64,000 bases of DNA from UBA668 sp963720695 (GCA_963720695.1 CAVRGG010000001.1:372001-436000), one strand, 5' to 3'; positions 35,062 to 43,574 are shown, numbered from the stretch's first letter. Made by a program: numbers and translations. Notes: generated from the sequence alone by a model not told the origin.

Positions 35062-35874
35062 GTGGGGGAACGACTGCAGGGCAAGTATGCGATCGTCGTC
35101 GGTGCCGGCCAGACGCCGGGCGAGACGGTCGGCAATGGCCGGGCGATCGCGATGCTGTTCGCCCGCCAAGGGGCGTACGTGCTCTGCGCGGACCGAGTCG
35201 GGTCACGTGCGGACGAGACGGTGGAGCTGATCCAGGCCGAGGGCGGCACCGCCGTCGCGTTCGAGGCCGACATCGTGCATGCCGACCAGGCGGCAGCGAT
35301 CGTCGACGAGGCGCACACGCGGTTCGGTGCGATCGACGTGTTGGTCAACAACGTCGGAATCGGGTCGGCGGGGGAGGCCCACGACGGACCGGCCCACCGC
35401 GCCGACGAGGAGGCCTTCGATCGGATCCTGGAGGTCAACCTGAAGGGCATGTGGCTCACCATCAAGGCGGCGATCCCGCGGATGCGCACCGGTGGCGGCG
35501 GGTCGATCGTCAACATCTCGTCGCTCGCCTCCCTCGCCGGCGGCAACATGATCGCCTACGAGGTGTCCAAGGCGGCGGTCAACCGGCTGACCCAGAGCGT
35601 CGCCACCGCGAACGCGAAGTACGGCGTGCGTTGCAACGCGATCCTCCCCGGGCTGATGGACACGCCGATGGCCGTCAGCGGGATCGCCGCTGCGACCGGC
35701 GAATCCGCCGAGGCGACCCGGGCCAAGCGCAATGCCCGAGTGCCCCTGCGCGGTGTGATGGGGACGGCGTGGGACACGGCGCACGCCGCGCTCTACCTCG
35801 CGTCCGACGAGTCCAAGTTCGTCACCGGAGTGCTGCTGCCCGTCGACGGCGGCATGTCGGTCCGCATCGGCTGA
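35062..35874 (+). CDS. Short-chain dehydrogenase/reductase (SDR)
   Basis: The 270-residue enzyme has the cofactor loop GAGQTPGETVGNGRA, an enlarged version of TGxxxGxG, the NNVG strand end, and catalytic Ser in NISSLAS with YxxxK as YEVSKAA. It is a classical NAD(P)-dependent oxidoreductase. The extended glycine-rich loop and the ADRVGSRADET acidic site suggest NAD preference. GTG at 35062 is used. Repeat copy 3 begins 21 bp after its stop. Substrate unknown. Confidence 0.83.
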   Translation: MGERLQGKYAIVVGAGQTPGETVGNGRAIAMLFARQGAYVLCADRVGSRADETVELIQAEGGTAVAFEADIVHADQAAAIVDEAHTRFGAIDVLVNNVGIGSAGEAHDGPAHRADEEAFDRILEVNLKGMWLTIKAAIPRMRTGGGGSIVNISSLASLAGGNMIAYEVSKAAVNRLTQSVATANAKYGVRCNAILPGLMDTPMAVSGIAAATGESAEATRAKRNARVPLRGVMGTAWDTAHAALYLASDESKFVTGVLLPVDGGMSVRIG

Positions 35875-35894
35875 TCATCGTCCGTGTGGGCGAT

Positions 35895-35977
35895 CGGCTT
35901 CTGGTCAGCGATCTTCCCGCCAGCGCTTCTGGTCCGGATGCTTCCCGGAATCCGGGAAGCATCCATCCCAGGTGCCG
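35895..35977 (+). repeat. 83-bp palindromic dispersed element, copy 3
   Basis: Left end CGGCTTCTGG (35895-35904) is intact, while the right end reads CCAGGTGCCG. The 21-bp hairpin arms (35929-35949 and 35951-35971) pair at all but three adjacent positions near the stem base. Length and layout match the other copies. It lies between the convergent SDR and MOSC genes, 16 bp from the MOSC stop. Confidence 0.88.
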
Positions 35978-35992
35978 ATGGTGTGGCCCCGT

Positions 35993-36655
35993 TCAGGGTG
36001 TCGGCGGGCGGACCAGTCGGACCAGTCGGACCGGATCGCCGACTCGGATGCGTCCGGAACGGAGCACCTCAGCGTTCAACGCCAGCTTGCCGTCGAAGCG
36101 ACGGAAGATGTCCTTGAGCACCTCGCGGTCGACCGCCAGCGAGTCGGGGTCGACCGTGGTCATCGGGCAGCGCCCTCGCCGCGAGTCGAGCGCGATGACG
36201 ACGTCGCCGATGTGCAGCTCGGCTCCGGGCCAGTCGATCTCGTCCATCCCCTCGACCCCGTCGATCACGATGTTCGGACGGAGGCGACGGACGTCCCGAC
36301 CGAACTCCCTGACCGCGCCGTCCGTGGCGACGAGCAACGGCAGCACGTCGAATCGTCCGGGTCCGCTGCTGCGGGCGAGCATGGCGTCCTCCCCGGCAGC
36401 GGCTCGGACACGCTCCAGCACATGAGGTGAGTCCCAGGGCTCGCCGTCCACGATGGGCGTGCCGTCGGGGCCGAGCGTGGCGTGGAGCCCGAGGAGGTTG
36501 TGGTGGCGGCGAGACGTCCGCACGCCCTCGGGGCCGCGGACGTGGACGAGGCGGTCGCCCGCGATCCCGTCGAACGTGACGTCGGCCGTGGTCAGCGACT
36601 CACCCGCCAGCGTCTTCACCGGATATCGCCACAGCGCGCCGACGGAAAGGCTCAT
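35993..36655 (-). CDS. MOSC domain protein
   Basis: The 220-residue protein has a MOSC N-terminal beta-barrel (LWRYPVKTLAGESL) and MOSC core with RGRCPMTTVDPD, where the conserved Cys is the presumed sulfur carrier or molybdenum-cofactor ligand. Relatives include mARC/YcbX-type N-hydroxylated compound reductases. The ATG overlaps the TetR stop by four bases. It is the last gene of the TetR/DUF1348 operon, so its expression is probably controlled by that TetR. Confidence 0.83.
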   Translation of the reverse strand: MSLSVGALWRYPVKTLAGESLTTADVTFDGIAGDRLVHVRGPEGVRTSRRHHNLLGLHATLGPDGTPIVDGEPWDSPHVLERVRAAAGEDAMLARSSGPGRFDVLPLLVATDGAVREFGRDVRRLRPNIVIDGVEGMDEIDWPGAELHIGDVVIALDSRRGRCPMTTVDPDSLAVDREVLKDIFRRFDGKLALNAEVLRSGRIRVGDPVRLVRLVRPPTP

Positions 36656-37236
36656 GAGGGCATCGAATCGAGGATCTGCCGCAGCGCCGAGCGGGCCGCT
36701 GCCAGGGGAGCGGTGCCCCCGAAGATCGCGCACTGGACGATGGTCCCGTCGAGGACGACCCCGACCGATGGTGCCAGCCACGACGGAGCGTTGGGATGAT
36801 CGTGGAGCGCGAGTGCGCTCAGGTGCTCGATGAGGTCGCGCTTGTGCGCGGCGATCACCGAGCGGTGCTCATCGGTGATCTCGGCGGCCTCGGCGATCGA
36901 GTTGATGAACGCGCACCCGCGGTACTCGGGGCCGGTGACCCATTCCTCGAGCGCGTCGAGCGTCGCCATCAGCCCGTCGATGCCCGCCGCCACGTGGCGG
37001 TCGACCGCGGCGGCGAACCAACTCATCCATCGGTCGTGGCGATCCTGCAGCCAGCCGGTGACCAGGTCGTGCTTCGACGGGTACAGCGTGTACAGCCTCC
37101 GCATCGAGGTTGCAGAGCGATCGCGGACGTCGCTCATCGCCACCCCTCCGATTCCCTGTCGGTAGAACAGCTCGTCGGCCGCTTCGAGGATCGCTCGCTG
37201 CGCATCCGCAGGGCTCTGCGTCGCTGCCGGGCTCAT
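36652..37236 (-). CDS. TetR-family transcriptional regulator (autoregulator of its operon)
   Basis: The 194-residue protein has an N-terminal helix-turn-helix (AILEAADELFYRQGIGGVAMSDV through SATSMRRLYTLYPSKHDLV) and a helical ligand-binding domain. It is the middle gene of a three-gene operon (DUF1348, TetR, MOSC) joined by ATGA overlaps. Two 16-bp palindromes overlap the only obvious promoter of the operon at 37714-37760, so it very probably represses its own transcription. ATG at 37234-37236 overlaps the DUF1348 stop. The ligand is likely a substrate of the two partner proteins. Confidence 0.87.
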   Translation of the reverse strand: MSPAATQSPADAQRAILEAADELFYRQGIGGVAMSDVRDRSATSMRRLYTLYPSKHDLVTGWLQDRHDRWMSWFAAAVDRHVAAGIDGLMATLDALEEWVTGPEYRGCAFINSIAEAAEITDEHRSVIAAHKRDLIEHLSALALHDHPNAPSWLAPSVGVVLDGTIVQCAIFGGTAPLAAARSALRQILDSMPS

Positions 37237-37694
37237 CGGAGGGGGATCCCGCTCGTGTCGCCGTCGGCTCGCGGCCCGTGCAAGCGTCGATCGTCGTCGG
37301 AGATCGGGACGTCGTTGATGCTTGCCTCGCGGCGACGCATGAAGCCGAGCTCGTCGAACTCCCAGTTCTCGTTGCCGTACGACCGGAACCACTGGCCGTC
37401 GGCGTCGTGCCATTCGTACTGGAACCGCACGGCGATGCGGTCGTCGGAGAACGCCCACAGGTCCTTGCGCAACACGTACTCGAGTTCCCGGTCCCACTTG
37501 TCGCGGAGGAACGCAACGATCTCGTCGCGCCCCTCGATGAATCGGTCGCGGTTGCGCCAGACGCAGTCGACGGTGTAGGCGCCGGCGACCCGCTCGGGGT
37601 CTCGGGTGTTCCATGCCGCCTCGGCGGCCAGGACCTTCAGGCGAGCCGATGCCTCGTCGAAGGGTGGGAGTGGTGGACGGGCAGGCTGTGACAC
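37233..37694 (-). CDS. DUF1348 nuclear-transport-factor-2-like protein
   Basis: The 153-residue protein is an NTF2/SnoaL-fold member of the DUF1348 family, with AAWNTRDPERVAGAYTVDCVWRNRD-type opening and the conserved segments KWDRELEYVLRKDL, RFQYEWHD and YGNENWEFDE. Function of the family is unknown; members are often beside TetR regulators. The first gene of the operon, its ATG lies about 35-40 bases from the predicted transcription start. Confidence 0.82.
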   Translation of the reverse strand: MSQPARPPLPPFDEASARLKVLAAEAAWNTRDPERVAGAYTVDCVWRNRDRFIEGRDEIVAFLRDKWDRELEYVLRKDLWAFSDDRIAVRFQYEWHDADGQWFRSYGNENWEFDELGFMRRREASINDVPISDDDRRLHGPRADGDTSGIPLR

Positions 37695-37713
37695 GGATGA
37701 CCTCTTCCGAAGG

Positions 37714-37760
37714 TGAGAACGATGATTCTCACCATACGAGAATGATCATTCTCATGTCAA
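37714..37760 (-). promoter_or_regulatory. TetR operon promoter with two palindromic operators
   Basis: On the minus strand a TTGACA -35 box (complement of 37755-37760) and a TATGGT -10 box (complement of 37731-37736) are 18 bp apart. The spacer is filled by a perfect 16-bp palindrome GAGAATGATCATTCTC (37738-37753). A near copy, GAGAACGATGATTCTC (37715-37730), begins 23 bp away, over the predicted start site. The -35 box overlaps the stop codon of the upstream universal stress gene. Binding at both sites would block polymerase. Confidence 0.8.
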
Positions 37761-38224
37761 GAAGTCGGAGCCGTGTTGTCCTTCGACGTCCACGACGCGG
37801 GGACGGCCACGACAGGACGCAGTGCGTGACGGAGCAGTTCGTGATCGGCGCTGCCGAAGACCAACTCGGCCAGCGTGCCGCGTCCGGTCATGCCGATGAC
37901 GATCAGCGACGCCGACTCGGCGCGAGCGATGCGCATCAACTCCGCGGCGGCGCGCCCGATCGCCACCTCGGTGCGGTAGCGCACCTTGCGCGCTCGGAGC
38001 CCGGCCGTCCACTCGCCTTCGAGCTGGCGTTCGAGTGTGGAGCGGATCGAATTGGTGTCGATCTGTACCGCCGCGAACTCGAGCTCGGCGATGGCCGAGC
38101 TCACGTACACGACGATGAGCTCGGAGTTCTCGGCCACGGCACGCTCGGTCGCCCACTCGAGCGCGGCCCGGGCCGCGGGCCGATCGTCGTATCCGACGAC
38201 GATCGGCCCCACGGGGGAGGTCAT
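37757..38224 (-). CDS. Universal stress protein (UspA family)
   Basis: The 155-residue single-domain protein begins with IVVGYDDRPAARAALEWA and ends with the nucleotide-binding motif GMTGRGTLAELVFGSADHELL, matching G-x2-G-x9-G-(S/T), so it probably binds ATP. Its ATG overlaps the SOD stop by four bases, making a sod-usp pair responding to oxidative or general stress. Its stop codon lies within the -35 box of the following TetR operon. Confidence 0.86.
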   Translation of the reverse strand: MTSPVGPIVVGYDDRPAARAALEWATERAVAENSELIVVYVSSAIAELEFAAVQIDTNSIRSTLERQLEGEWTAGLRARKVRYRTEVAIGRAAAELMRIARAESASLIVIGMTGRGTLAELVFGSADHELLRHALRPVVAVPASWTSKDNTAPTS

Positions 38225-38838
38225 CGCGCGGTGCCGGCGAGGCTGTGAGCGCGGTCGAATCGCGAGGCGACGTCGGACCAGTTGATGACGTTCCAGATCG
38301 CGTCGATGTACTCGGCGCGACGGTTCTCGTACTGCAGGTAGTACGCGTGCTCCCACGCATCGATCACCAACAGCGGGGTGGCGCCCTGCCCGACGTTCGC
38401 GTGGTGGTCGTAGACCTGCTCGACGATCAGGCGTCCGCCGAGGGGCTCCCAGGCGAGGGTTCCCCAGCCCGATCCCTGGACGCTGGCCGTGGCCTGACTG
38501 AGCTGTGCCTTGAACTTGGCGAAGCTGCCGAAGTGCTCGTCGATCGCGGCGCCGAGCTCTCCGCCGGGCTGGTCGCCCCCATCGGGGCTGAGGTTGCTCC
38601 AGAACGTCGTGTGCATCACGTGCCCGGACAGGTTGAACGCCAGCGTCTTCTCGAGCCCGACGATGCCACTGAAGTCGTTCGCGTCACGCGCCTCGGCGAG
38701 CTTGTCGAGCGTGCTGTTGGCGCCGTTGACGTAGGCCTGATGGTGCTTGTCGTGGTGCAGTTCGAGGATGTGGGCGGACAGATGGGGTTCGAGCGCTGCG
38801 TAGTCGTACGGGAGCGGGGGAAGTTCGTAACGCGTCAT
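38221..38838 (-). CDS. Superoxide dismutase, Fe/Mn family
   Basis: The 205-residue enzyme converts superoxide to hydrogen peroxide and oxygen. Metal ligands are His28 (first His of HHDKHH), the His in VMHTTFW, and Asp and His in DAWEHAYYLQY. GSGWGTLAWEP and NVINW are family-typical. Metal choice (Fe or Mn) cannot be decided safely. AAGGAG is well placed before the ATG at 38836-38838. It leads a sod-usp operon and diverges from a MarR regulator over 83 bp, which may control it. Confidence 0.92.
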   Translation of the reverse strand: MTRYELPPLPYDYAALEPHLSAHILELHHDKHHQAYVNGANSTLDKLAEARDANDFSGIVGLEKTLAFNLSGHVMHTTFWSNLSPDGGDQPGGELGAAIDEHFGSFAKFKAQLSQATASVQGSGWGTLAWEPLGGRLIVEQVYDHHANVGQGATPLLVIDAWEHAYYLQYENRRAEYIDAIWNVINWSDVASRFDRAHSLAGTAR

Positions 38839-38921
38839 GTGCGTCTCCTTGGTTTCGGTCGCCGAGCGGGGGTGGGGCGACATGGCACATGCTACCAGAC
38901 AACTATTGCTATGCTGCACAC

Positions 38922-39434
38922 ATGCCGACGACCGCCGATCGTTCCGATGCCGTGCCGACGACCGCACCCGCCGCATCCTCTGCGGCCCTGGTCGACGCCG
39001 TGCTCACCAGTTCGAGAGTCTTGGTGGCCGTCGCCGCCCGCTCGATGGCCTCGGTCGAGTCGGAGGTGACCCTGGCCCAGTACCGGGCACTCGTGGTGCT
39101 CGCAGAACGTGGCGAGCAACGGGTGAGCGCCCTGGCGGATGTGCTCGACATCCACCCCTCGACGGCGACGCGGCTCTGTGACCGGCTCGCTGCCAAGGGA
39201 CTCATCGAACGCGCCGGTTCGTCGACCAGTCGCCGCGAGGTCGATGTCGGACTGTCCGATGCAGGCGTCGCCGTCGTCACGTCGGTCACCGTCCGGCGAC
39301 GGGACGAGATCAGGCTGATCGTGGAGGCGATGCCCGCCGACTCACGGGACCAACTCGTCGCCGCGCTCACCGCCTTCGGCGTGGCCGCCGGCGAAGTGCC
39401 CGACGATGCATGGAAGCTCGGCTGGACCACGTAG
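38922..39434 (+). CDS. MarR-family regulator
   Basis: The 170-residue protein has a winged helix-turn-helix (VTLAQYRALVVLAERGEQRVSALADVLDIHP then STATRLCDRLAAKGLIERA and wing SSTSRREVDVGLSDAG). It diverges from the SOD gene, and MarR proteins often respond to oxidants or phenolics. ATG at 38922 is preferred; an upstream ATG at 38889 would extend into the intergenic promoter region. No strong palindrome is evident in the shared 83 bp. Confidence 0.83.
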   Translation: MPTTADRSDAVPTTAPAASSAALVDAVLTSSRVLVAVAARSMASVESEVTLAQYRALVVLAERGEQRVSALADVLDIHPSTATRLCDRLAAKGLIERAGSSTSRREVDVGLSDAGVAVVTSVTVRRRDEIRLIVEAMPADSRDQLVAALTAFGVAAGEVPDDAWKLGWTT

Positions 39435-39488
39435 CCGGCGGTCGACACCGCTCGGGGGTCCGATCACAGCGATCGCTACACTGCGCGC

Positions 39489-40025
39489 ATGGGCTACCGG
39501 CACAGCCGCGACGAGATCCTCGCCGCGGCACTCGAGGCAGCGATGGCCGAGGGACTCAGCCAGCTCACGTTCGGGCGCCTGGCCAAGCGGATCGGGGTCA
39601 GCGATCGGGTGATCGTCTACTACTTCCCGACCAAGGACGACCTGATCCGCGAGGTGCTGGCCACGCTGGGGTCGCGGCTGCAGGTGGAACTGGCGAGCGC
39701 CTTCACCTCGCCGGCGGAGGATCATCTCGAACTGGCTCGAGCGGCATGGCCCCACCTCGCCCGAGCGGAAGTCGATCCGGTCTTCGCGATCTTCTTCGAG
39801 TTCAACGGGCTCGCCGCGGCCGGCCGTGAGCCGTACCGAACCCTGGCGACACAGCTGGTCGCCGGCTGGTCGTCCTGGCTGGAGTCGTTCTTCACGGGGA
39901 CTCCGTCGCGGCGACGCACCGAGGCCGAGACCACCCTTGCCCTGATCGACGGGCTGCTGCTCCTGCGCCAGTTGGCGGGCCCGGAGGCGGGGACCCGGGC
40001 CGCGAAGCGGATGGGCATCGCCTAG
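39489..40025 (+). CDS. TetR-family transcriptional regulator
   Basis: The 178-residue protein starts MGYRHSRDEILAAALEAAMAEG and has the TetR recognition helix region FGRLAKRIGVSDRVIVYYFPTKDDLI. The C-terminal effector domain is helical and not assignable. It lies 54 bp after the MarR gene and 47 bp before a frameshifted FMN reductase on the same strand, which could be its target. Confidence 0.83.
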   Translation: MGYRHSRDEILAAALEAAMAEGLSQLTFGRLAKRIGVSDRVIVYYFPTKDDLIREVLATLGSRLQVELASAFTSPAEDHLELARAAWPHLARAEVDPVFAIFFEFNGLAAAGREPYRTLATQLVAGWSSWLESFFTGTPSRRRTEAETTLALIDGLLLLRQLAGPEAGTRAAKRMGIA

Positions 40026-40072
40026 CGCCTCGGGCGGACCGAGCCGGGATCGGCCCGTGGTACCGTCCGTCG

Positions 40073-40688
40073 ATGGCTCGCAGGCTGCTCCTTCTCTGCG
40101 GCAGCCTCCAGTCGATGTCGTCGAATCGTGCTGCGCTCGACGTCGTCCGCGAGCATGCGAGCTCCGCCGACCTCGAGTGCCTCGATGCGCCGTCCATCGC
40201 GGCGATCCCGGCGTTCGATCCCGACCTCACCGATCGGCCACCTGCGTCGGTGGTGGCATTCCGGGCGGCCATCGCCGAGGCCGGATGCGGTGGTCGTCTC
40301 GACACCGGAGTACGCAGCAGCGTTGCCGGGCGCGCTGAAGAACGCGCTCGACTGGGTGGTCGGATCCGGCGACCTCTACGGCAAACCAGTCGCGTTGATC
40401 TCGGCCGGGACGACCGGTGGCGAGTTCGCGCGCCACCAGTTGATCCGATCGCTCACGTGGCAGGGCGCCCATGTCGTCGGGCACCTCGGCATCGCCGCCC
40501 CGCGGACGAAGTCCGACGCCGACGGTCGGCTCGTCGACCCGCCGACGCTCGTCGAGATCGAGGCGCTCGTCGACCTCGTCCGCGCCGTGCTCGAGATGTC
40601 GGGCGATGAACGGCTCGACCTCGTGCGAAAGGTCACCGAGGAGGCCGGCATCGAGCCCGGTCACATCGCGCCGGTACCGGAAGGCTGA
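40073..40688 (+). pseudogene. NAD(P)H-dependent FMN reductase (flavodoxin fold), single frameshift
   Basis: The reconstructed protein of about 205 residues starts MARRLLLLCGSLQSMSSNRAAL, with the flavin phosphate loop GSLQSMSSN, and continues in the other frame as VVVSTPEYAAALPGALKNALDW, a clear NADPH-dependent FMN reductase (ChrR/ArsH-like) signature. The change is near 40278-40281, where GAGGCCGG probably has one extra G. The length, 616 nt, is one base over a codon multiple. Both halves are well conserved, so a base-call error is likely. The intact enzyme would reduce quinones or metal ions with FMN. Confidence 0.8.
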
Positions 40689-40706
40689 GAAGCCGGCGCG
40701 GGGATC

Positions 40707-41123
40707 TCAGATCTCGGCGCGATACACGACGGCGGTGCCGTCGATCAGTACGGCACCGTGCTGGTTGGTCATGACCGTGCGCAATGTGGCGATGGGCTTG
40801 TCCTCGCGGCGCTCGAGCACCTCGACCTCGGCGGTGATGGTGTCGCCGGGTCGAGCAGGTGCACGGAAGTTCCAGTTGACCTGGAGGAACACGCTTCCCG
40901 GGCCGGGCAGGTCCTCGGCGACGACCGCGTTGAAGAGTCCCGAGGTGACGCCGCCCTGCACGATGATCCCGCAGAACCGGCTGGCGCGGGCGGCCGGCTC
41001 GTCGTAGTGCAGCGGGTTCCGGTCGCCGGTGATCTCGGTGAAGCGGACGATGTCCTCGTGGCTCAGCGTTCGAGTCCGGCGGGCGATCGTCCCCACGGCG
41101 GGGATGAGTGAGGTTGCGTTCAT
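40707..41123 (-). CDS. MaoC-like hot-dog dehydratase
   Basis: The 138-residue protein has the hydratase-2 motif FTEITGDRNPLHYDEPAARASRF, with catalytic Asp and His in the D-x4-H pattern, and IIVQGGVTSGLFNAVV. Such proteins hydrate enoyl-CoA or act in polyketide and acyl-CoA breakdown. Its stop converges with the FMN reductase gene 18 bp away. ATG at 41121-41123 is used; upstream reading is poor. Possibly works with the acyl-CoA genes elsewhere in the window. Confidence 0.83.
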   Translation of the reverse strand: MNATSLIPAVGTIARRTRTLSHEDIVRFTEITGDRNPLHYDEPAARASRFCGIIVQGGVTSGLFNAVVAEDLPGPGSVFLQVNWNFRAPARPGDTITAEVEVLERREDKPIATLRTVMTNQHGAVLIDGTAVVYRAEI

Positions 41124-41202
41124 CCGGCGAACGTATGGGGCCGCCCTTCCCGCGGTACTGCTCGCGTCCGCGACCCGAGGGAAGGCCGGTGGAAGGTCGG
41201 AG

Positions 41203-42192
41203 TCAGCCTGCCGACAGGAGGGCGTCCTCGACGCGCTGGGCTCGGTCGTGGTCGCCGACGTTCGTGGTGAGGAAGGCCCACGCGAGTCCCGAGTCGGGGC
41301 GGGCCGCCGCCCACTGACCGCCGAGCCCGCCCATGCCGATGTCGAGCCCGTCGATCCTCCCGCCGGCCAACGACCACGTGACTCGCTCGCGCACGAAGCG
41401 GTCGTAGCCGGTGGCACCGGGCTGGCCGACCCCGTGCGGGAGCCGCCCGTCGAGGAACGCCCGCCAGAACGACGCCAATCCCCGCGCGGTGGCGTGTCCG
41501 TTCACGGCGGGGATCTCGGCCTGACGCCACCCGCGGGAGTTGACGTCGGTCCACGGACCGAGTGACCGATGCCAGACCGAGTGGGCCTTGCCGCGCTGGC
41601 GTGCCCACCAGGCCCGATCGAGCCCGACGCTGTCCGCGACGCGACCGAGATCATCGTCACGAACGCCGATGTGCACGTCGAGCCCGAGCGGGCGGGCGAA
41701 CTCGTCGTCGAAGAACCTGCCGAGGGTGCGACCGTCGACTCGACGGACGACCTCGCCGACGAGGAAGCCGAAGGTCTGCGCGTGTTCGCAGAGGACGGCC
41801 CCGGCCGGCCAGTCGGGGGTCGTCTCGGCCAGCGCAGCGACGGTTGCATCCCAGTCCGTGAGGTCTGACGACGGCGCGGTGACGCGACCAGCGGTGTGTG
41901 TGAGTACATGACGCACGAGAAGTCGTTCGTCGGCGAGTTCCGGCCAGACAGAGACCACCGGGTCGTCGAGCCCGATCAGCCCTCGCTCGACGACGAGCAA
42001 CAGGCACGCTCCGGTGAGCGGCTTCACCGAGGACCATGTGCAGATCAGCGATCGCTCCGTCAGATCGTCCGACCACAGGTCGACGACGGGCGCTCCGTGC
42101 ACGAACGCTGCCACCGCGACACCGGGGCCGCAGCGGGCCAACGCCGCTCGCACGCCCGAGTAGGCGGGCTCGGCGGTGCCCTGGATGCTCAC
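41203..42192 (-). CDS. Serine hydrolase, class C beta-lactamase/esterase family
   Basis: The 329-residue protein has the active-site SxxK motif in TWSSVKPLTGACLLLVVERGL, the central loop near HAQTFGFLVGEVV in place of the usual YxN, and no lactamase-type KTG that I could find. It resembles esterases of the EstB type rather than antibiotic-resistance enzymes. No signal peptide, so probably cytosolic. GTG at 42190-42192 starts the similarity. It diverges from the amidohydrolase gene over 94 bp. Confidence 0.8.
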   Translation of the reverse strand: MSIQGTAEPAYSGVRAALARCGPGVAVAAFVHGAPVVDLWSDDLTERSLICTWSSVKPLTGACLLLVVERGLIGLDDPVVSVWPELADERLLVRHVLTHTAGRVTAPSSDLTDWDATVAALAETTPDWPAGAVLCEHAQTFGFLVGEVVRRVDGRTLGRFFDDEFARPLGLDVHIGVRDDDLGRVADSVGLDRAWWARQRGKAHSVWHRSLGPWTDVNSRGWRQAEIPAVNGHATARGLASFWRAFLDGRLPHGVGQPGATGYDRFVRERVTWSLAGGRIDGLDIGMGGLGGQWAAARPDSGLAWAFLTTNVGDHDRAQRVEDALLSAG

Positions 42193-42286
42193 GGCGACGC
42201 ATCCTAGGCGTCGCTCCGATGGCGATTCCGCTCGACGGGGTCTCCTACGCTGGACGCGCGCCGAGTTCGCTGACGAGGAGACCGCC

Positions 42287-43444
42287 ATGACCTACGCCCA
42301 TCGTCCGGGGATCCATGATGCCGACAGCCACCTGATGGAGGGTCTCGACTGGCTCCGCAACCATGCCGACGCCTCGACGCGTGAGCTCCTCCCCGATCTC
42401 ACGCGGGTGCTCGACAAAGGCGGTGCTGGTGCTGCGAAGGCGATCCAGCTCGGTGAGGCGCGCATCGGCGATGCCGATCGGACGGCCGAGCTCGAGCGTG
42501 ACGTGATCGCCTCCGCGAAGGGCTGGTTGGCGCTCGGAGCCATGGACGCCACCGAACGCACCCGCGCCATCGATCTTCTCGGCTTCTCGTCGCAGCTGGT
42601 GTTCTCCACGTTCTCGCTCGGGCTGTTCGCGTTCTCCGACGATCTCGACGTGGTCTACGGCGGCACGAGCGCACACAACCGGATGATGAGCGACTTCTGC
42701 GGCGACGACTCGCGGATGGTCGGTGTCGGGTTCCTGCCGTTGAACGATCCCGACCGGTCGATCGCGGCGCTGGCGGAGGCGGTCGAGCTCGGCTGCGGGG
42801 CGATGTGGGTCGCGCACGCGACGTCGGCGGGTCGCTCTCCGGCGCACGTCGACAACGATCCCGTCTGGGCTGCGGTGCAGGATGCCGACATCCCGATCGT
42901 GATGCACATCGGGGGCGGCAAGAGTGCGATCTCCGCGGCATGGCATCGCAACGGTCGTCCACGCCCGGTGGACCTGCACGGCGGAGGCGAGAACCTGCGC
43001 GCCAAGGACCTGCCGTCGGTGCACCACGCTGCCGAGACCTATCTCACGACGATGGTCCTCGACGGGGTGTTCGAGCGCTTCCCCCGACTGCGCTGTGGCG
43101 TCGTCGAGCTGGGCGCGTCGTGGGCACCCTCGTTGATGAGTCGCCTCGACTACGCGGCCAGGAGCTTCCGTCGTACCGAACCGATGCTCTCCGAACTGAG
43201 CCTGCGGCCCTCGGAGTACATCCGTCGGCAGGTCCGCTTCACCCCGTATCCGGGCGAGGACGTGGCGCAGATGGTGGCCGCCGCCGGGCCGGAGCTGTTC
43301 ATGTTCTCCAGTGACTATCCGCACCCTGAGGGCACCAAGGATCCGATCGGCCGGTTCGAGCAGTCCTTCGACGAGCACGGCACGGACGCCGCCGTCCGCC
43401 AGCAGTTCTACGAGGACAACTATCGGATGCTCGTCGGCATCTGA
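42287..43444 (+). CDS. Amidohydrolase (ACMSD-like, amidohydrolase_2 family)
   Basis: The 385-residue TIM-barrel protein starts with HDADSHLMEGLDW, an amidohydrolase_2 opening in which Asp and His bind metal, and has VMHIGGGKSA (metal His), GVVELGASWAPSL and FSSDYPHPEGTKDP (catalytic Asp and substrate His). Relatives decarboxylate or hydrolyse aromatic and cyclic acids. ATG at 42287 follows GAGGAG. Repeat copy 4 starts three bases past the stop. Substrate unknown. Confidence 0.85.
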   Translation: MTYAHRPGIHDADSHLMEGLDWLRNHADASTRELLPDLTRVLDKGGAGAAKAIQLGEARIGDADRTAELERDVIASAKGWLALGAMDATERTRAIDLLGFSSQLVFSTFSLGLFAFSDDLDVVYGGTSAHNRMMSDFCGDDSRMVGVGFLPLNDPDRSIAALAEAVELGCGAMWVAHATSAGRSPAHVDNDPVWAAVQDADIPIVMHIGGGKSAISAAWHRNGRPRPVDLHGGGENLRAKDLPSVHHAAETYLTTMVLDGVFERFPRLRCGVVELGASWAPSLMSRLDYAARSFRRTEPMLSELSLRPSEYIRRQVRFTPYPGEDVAQMVAAAGPELFMFSSDYPHPEGTKDPIGRFEQSFDEHGTDAAVRQQFYEDNYRMLVGI

Positions 43445-43446
43445 CC

Positions 43447-43529
43447 CGGCTTCTGGGTCGACATCGTCTCGCGCCGGGTCCTGGTCAGCTTCATTCTCGG
43501 TTTCCGGGAACGATCCGGACCAGAAGCCG
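43447..43529 (+). repeat. 83-bp palindromic dispersed element, copy 4
   Basis: Terminal repeats CGGCTTCTGG (43447-43456) and CCAGAAGCCG (43520-43529) are perfect, but the internal hairpin (43481-43523) has decayed to partial pairing. The length is again exactly 83 bp. It lies three bases after the amidohydrolase stop and in front of the 3-prime end of the GNAT gene. An older or diverged copy. Confidence 0.85.
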
Positions 43530-43574
43530 ATGGCGATGGCGAGGCGTGACGGTGGGCAGGGGGGTCGTCGTCGC

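Noticed and set aside
41203..42192. Antibiotic-resistance beta-lactamase
   Set aside because: SxxK is present but the YxN and KTG motifs and a signal peptide are not evident; esterase or peptidase roles are more likely.
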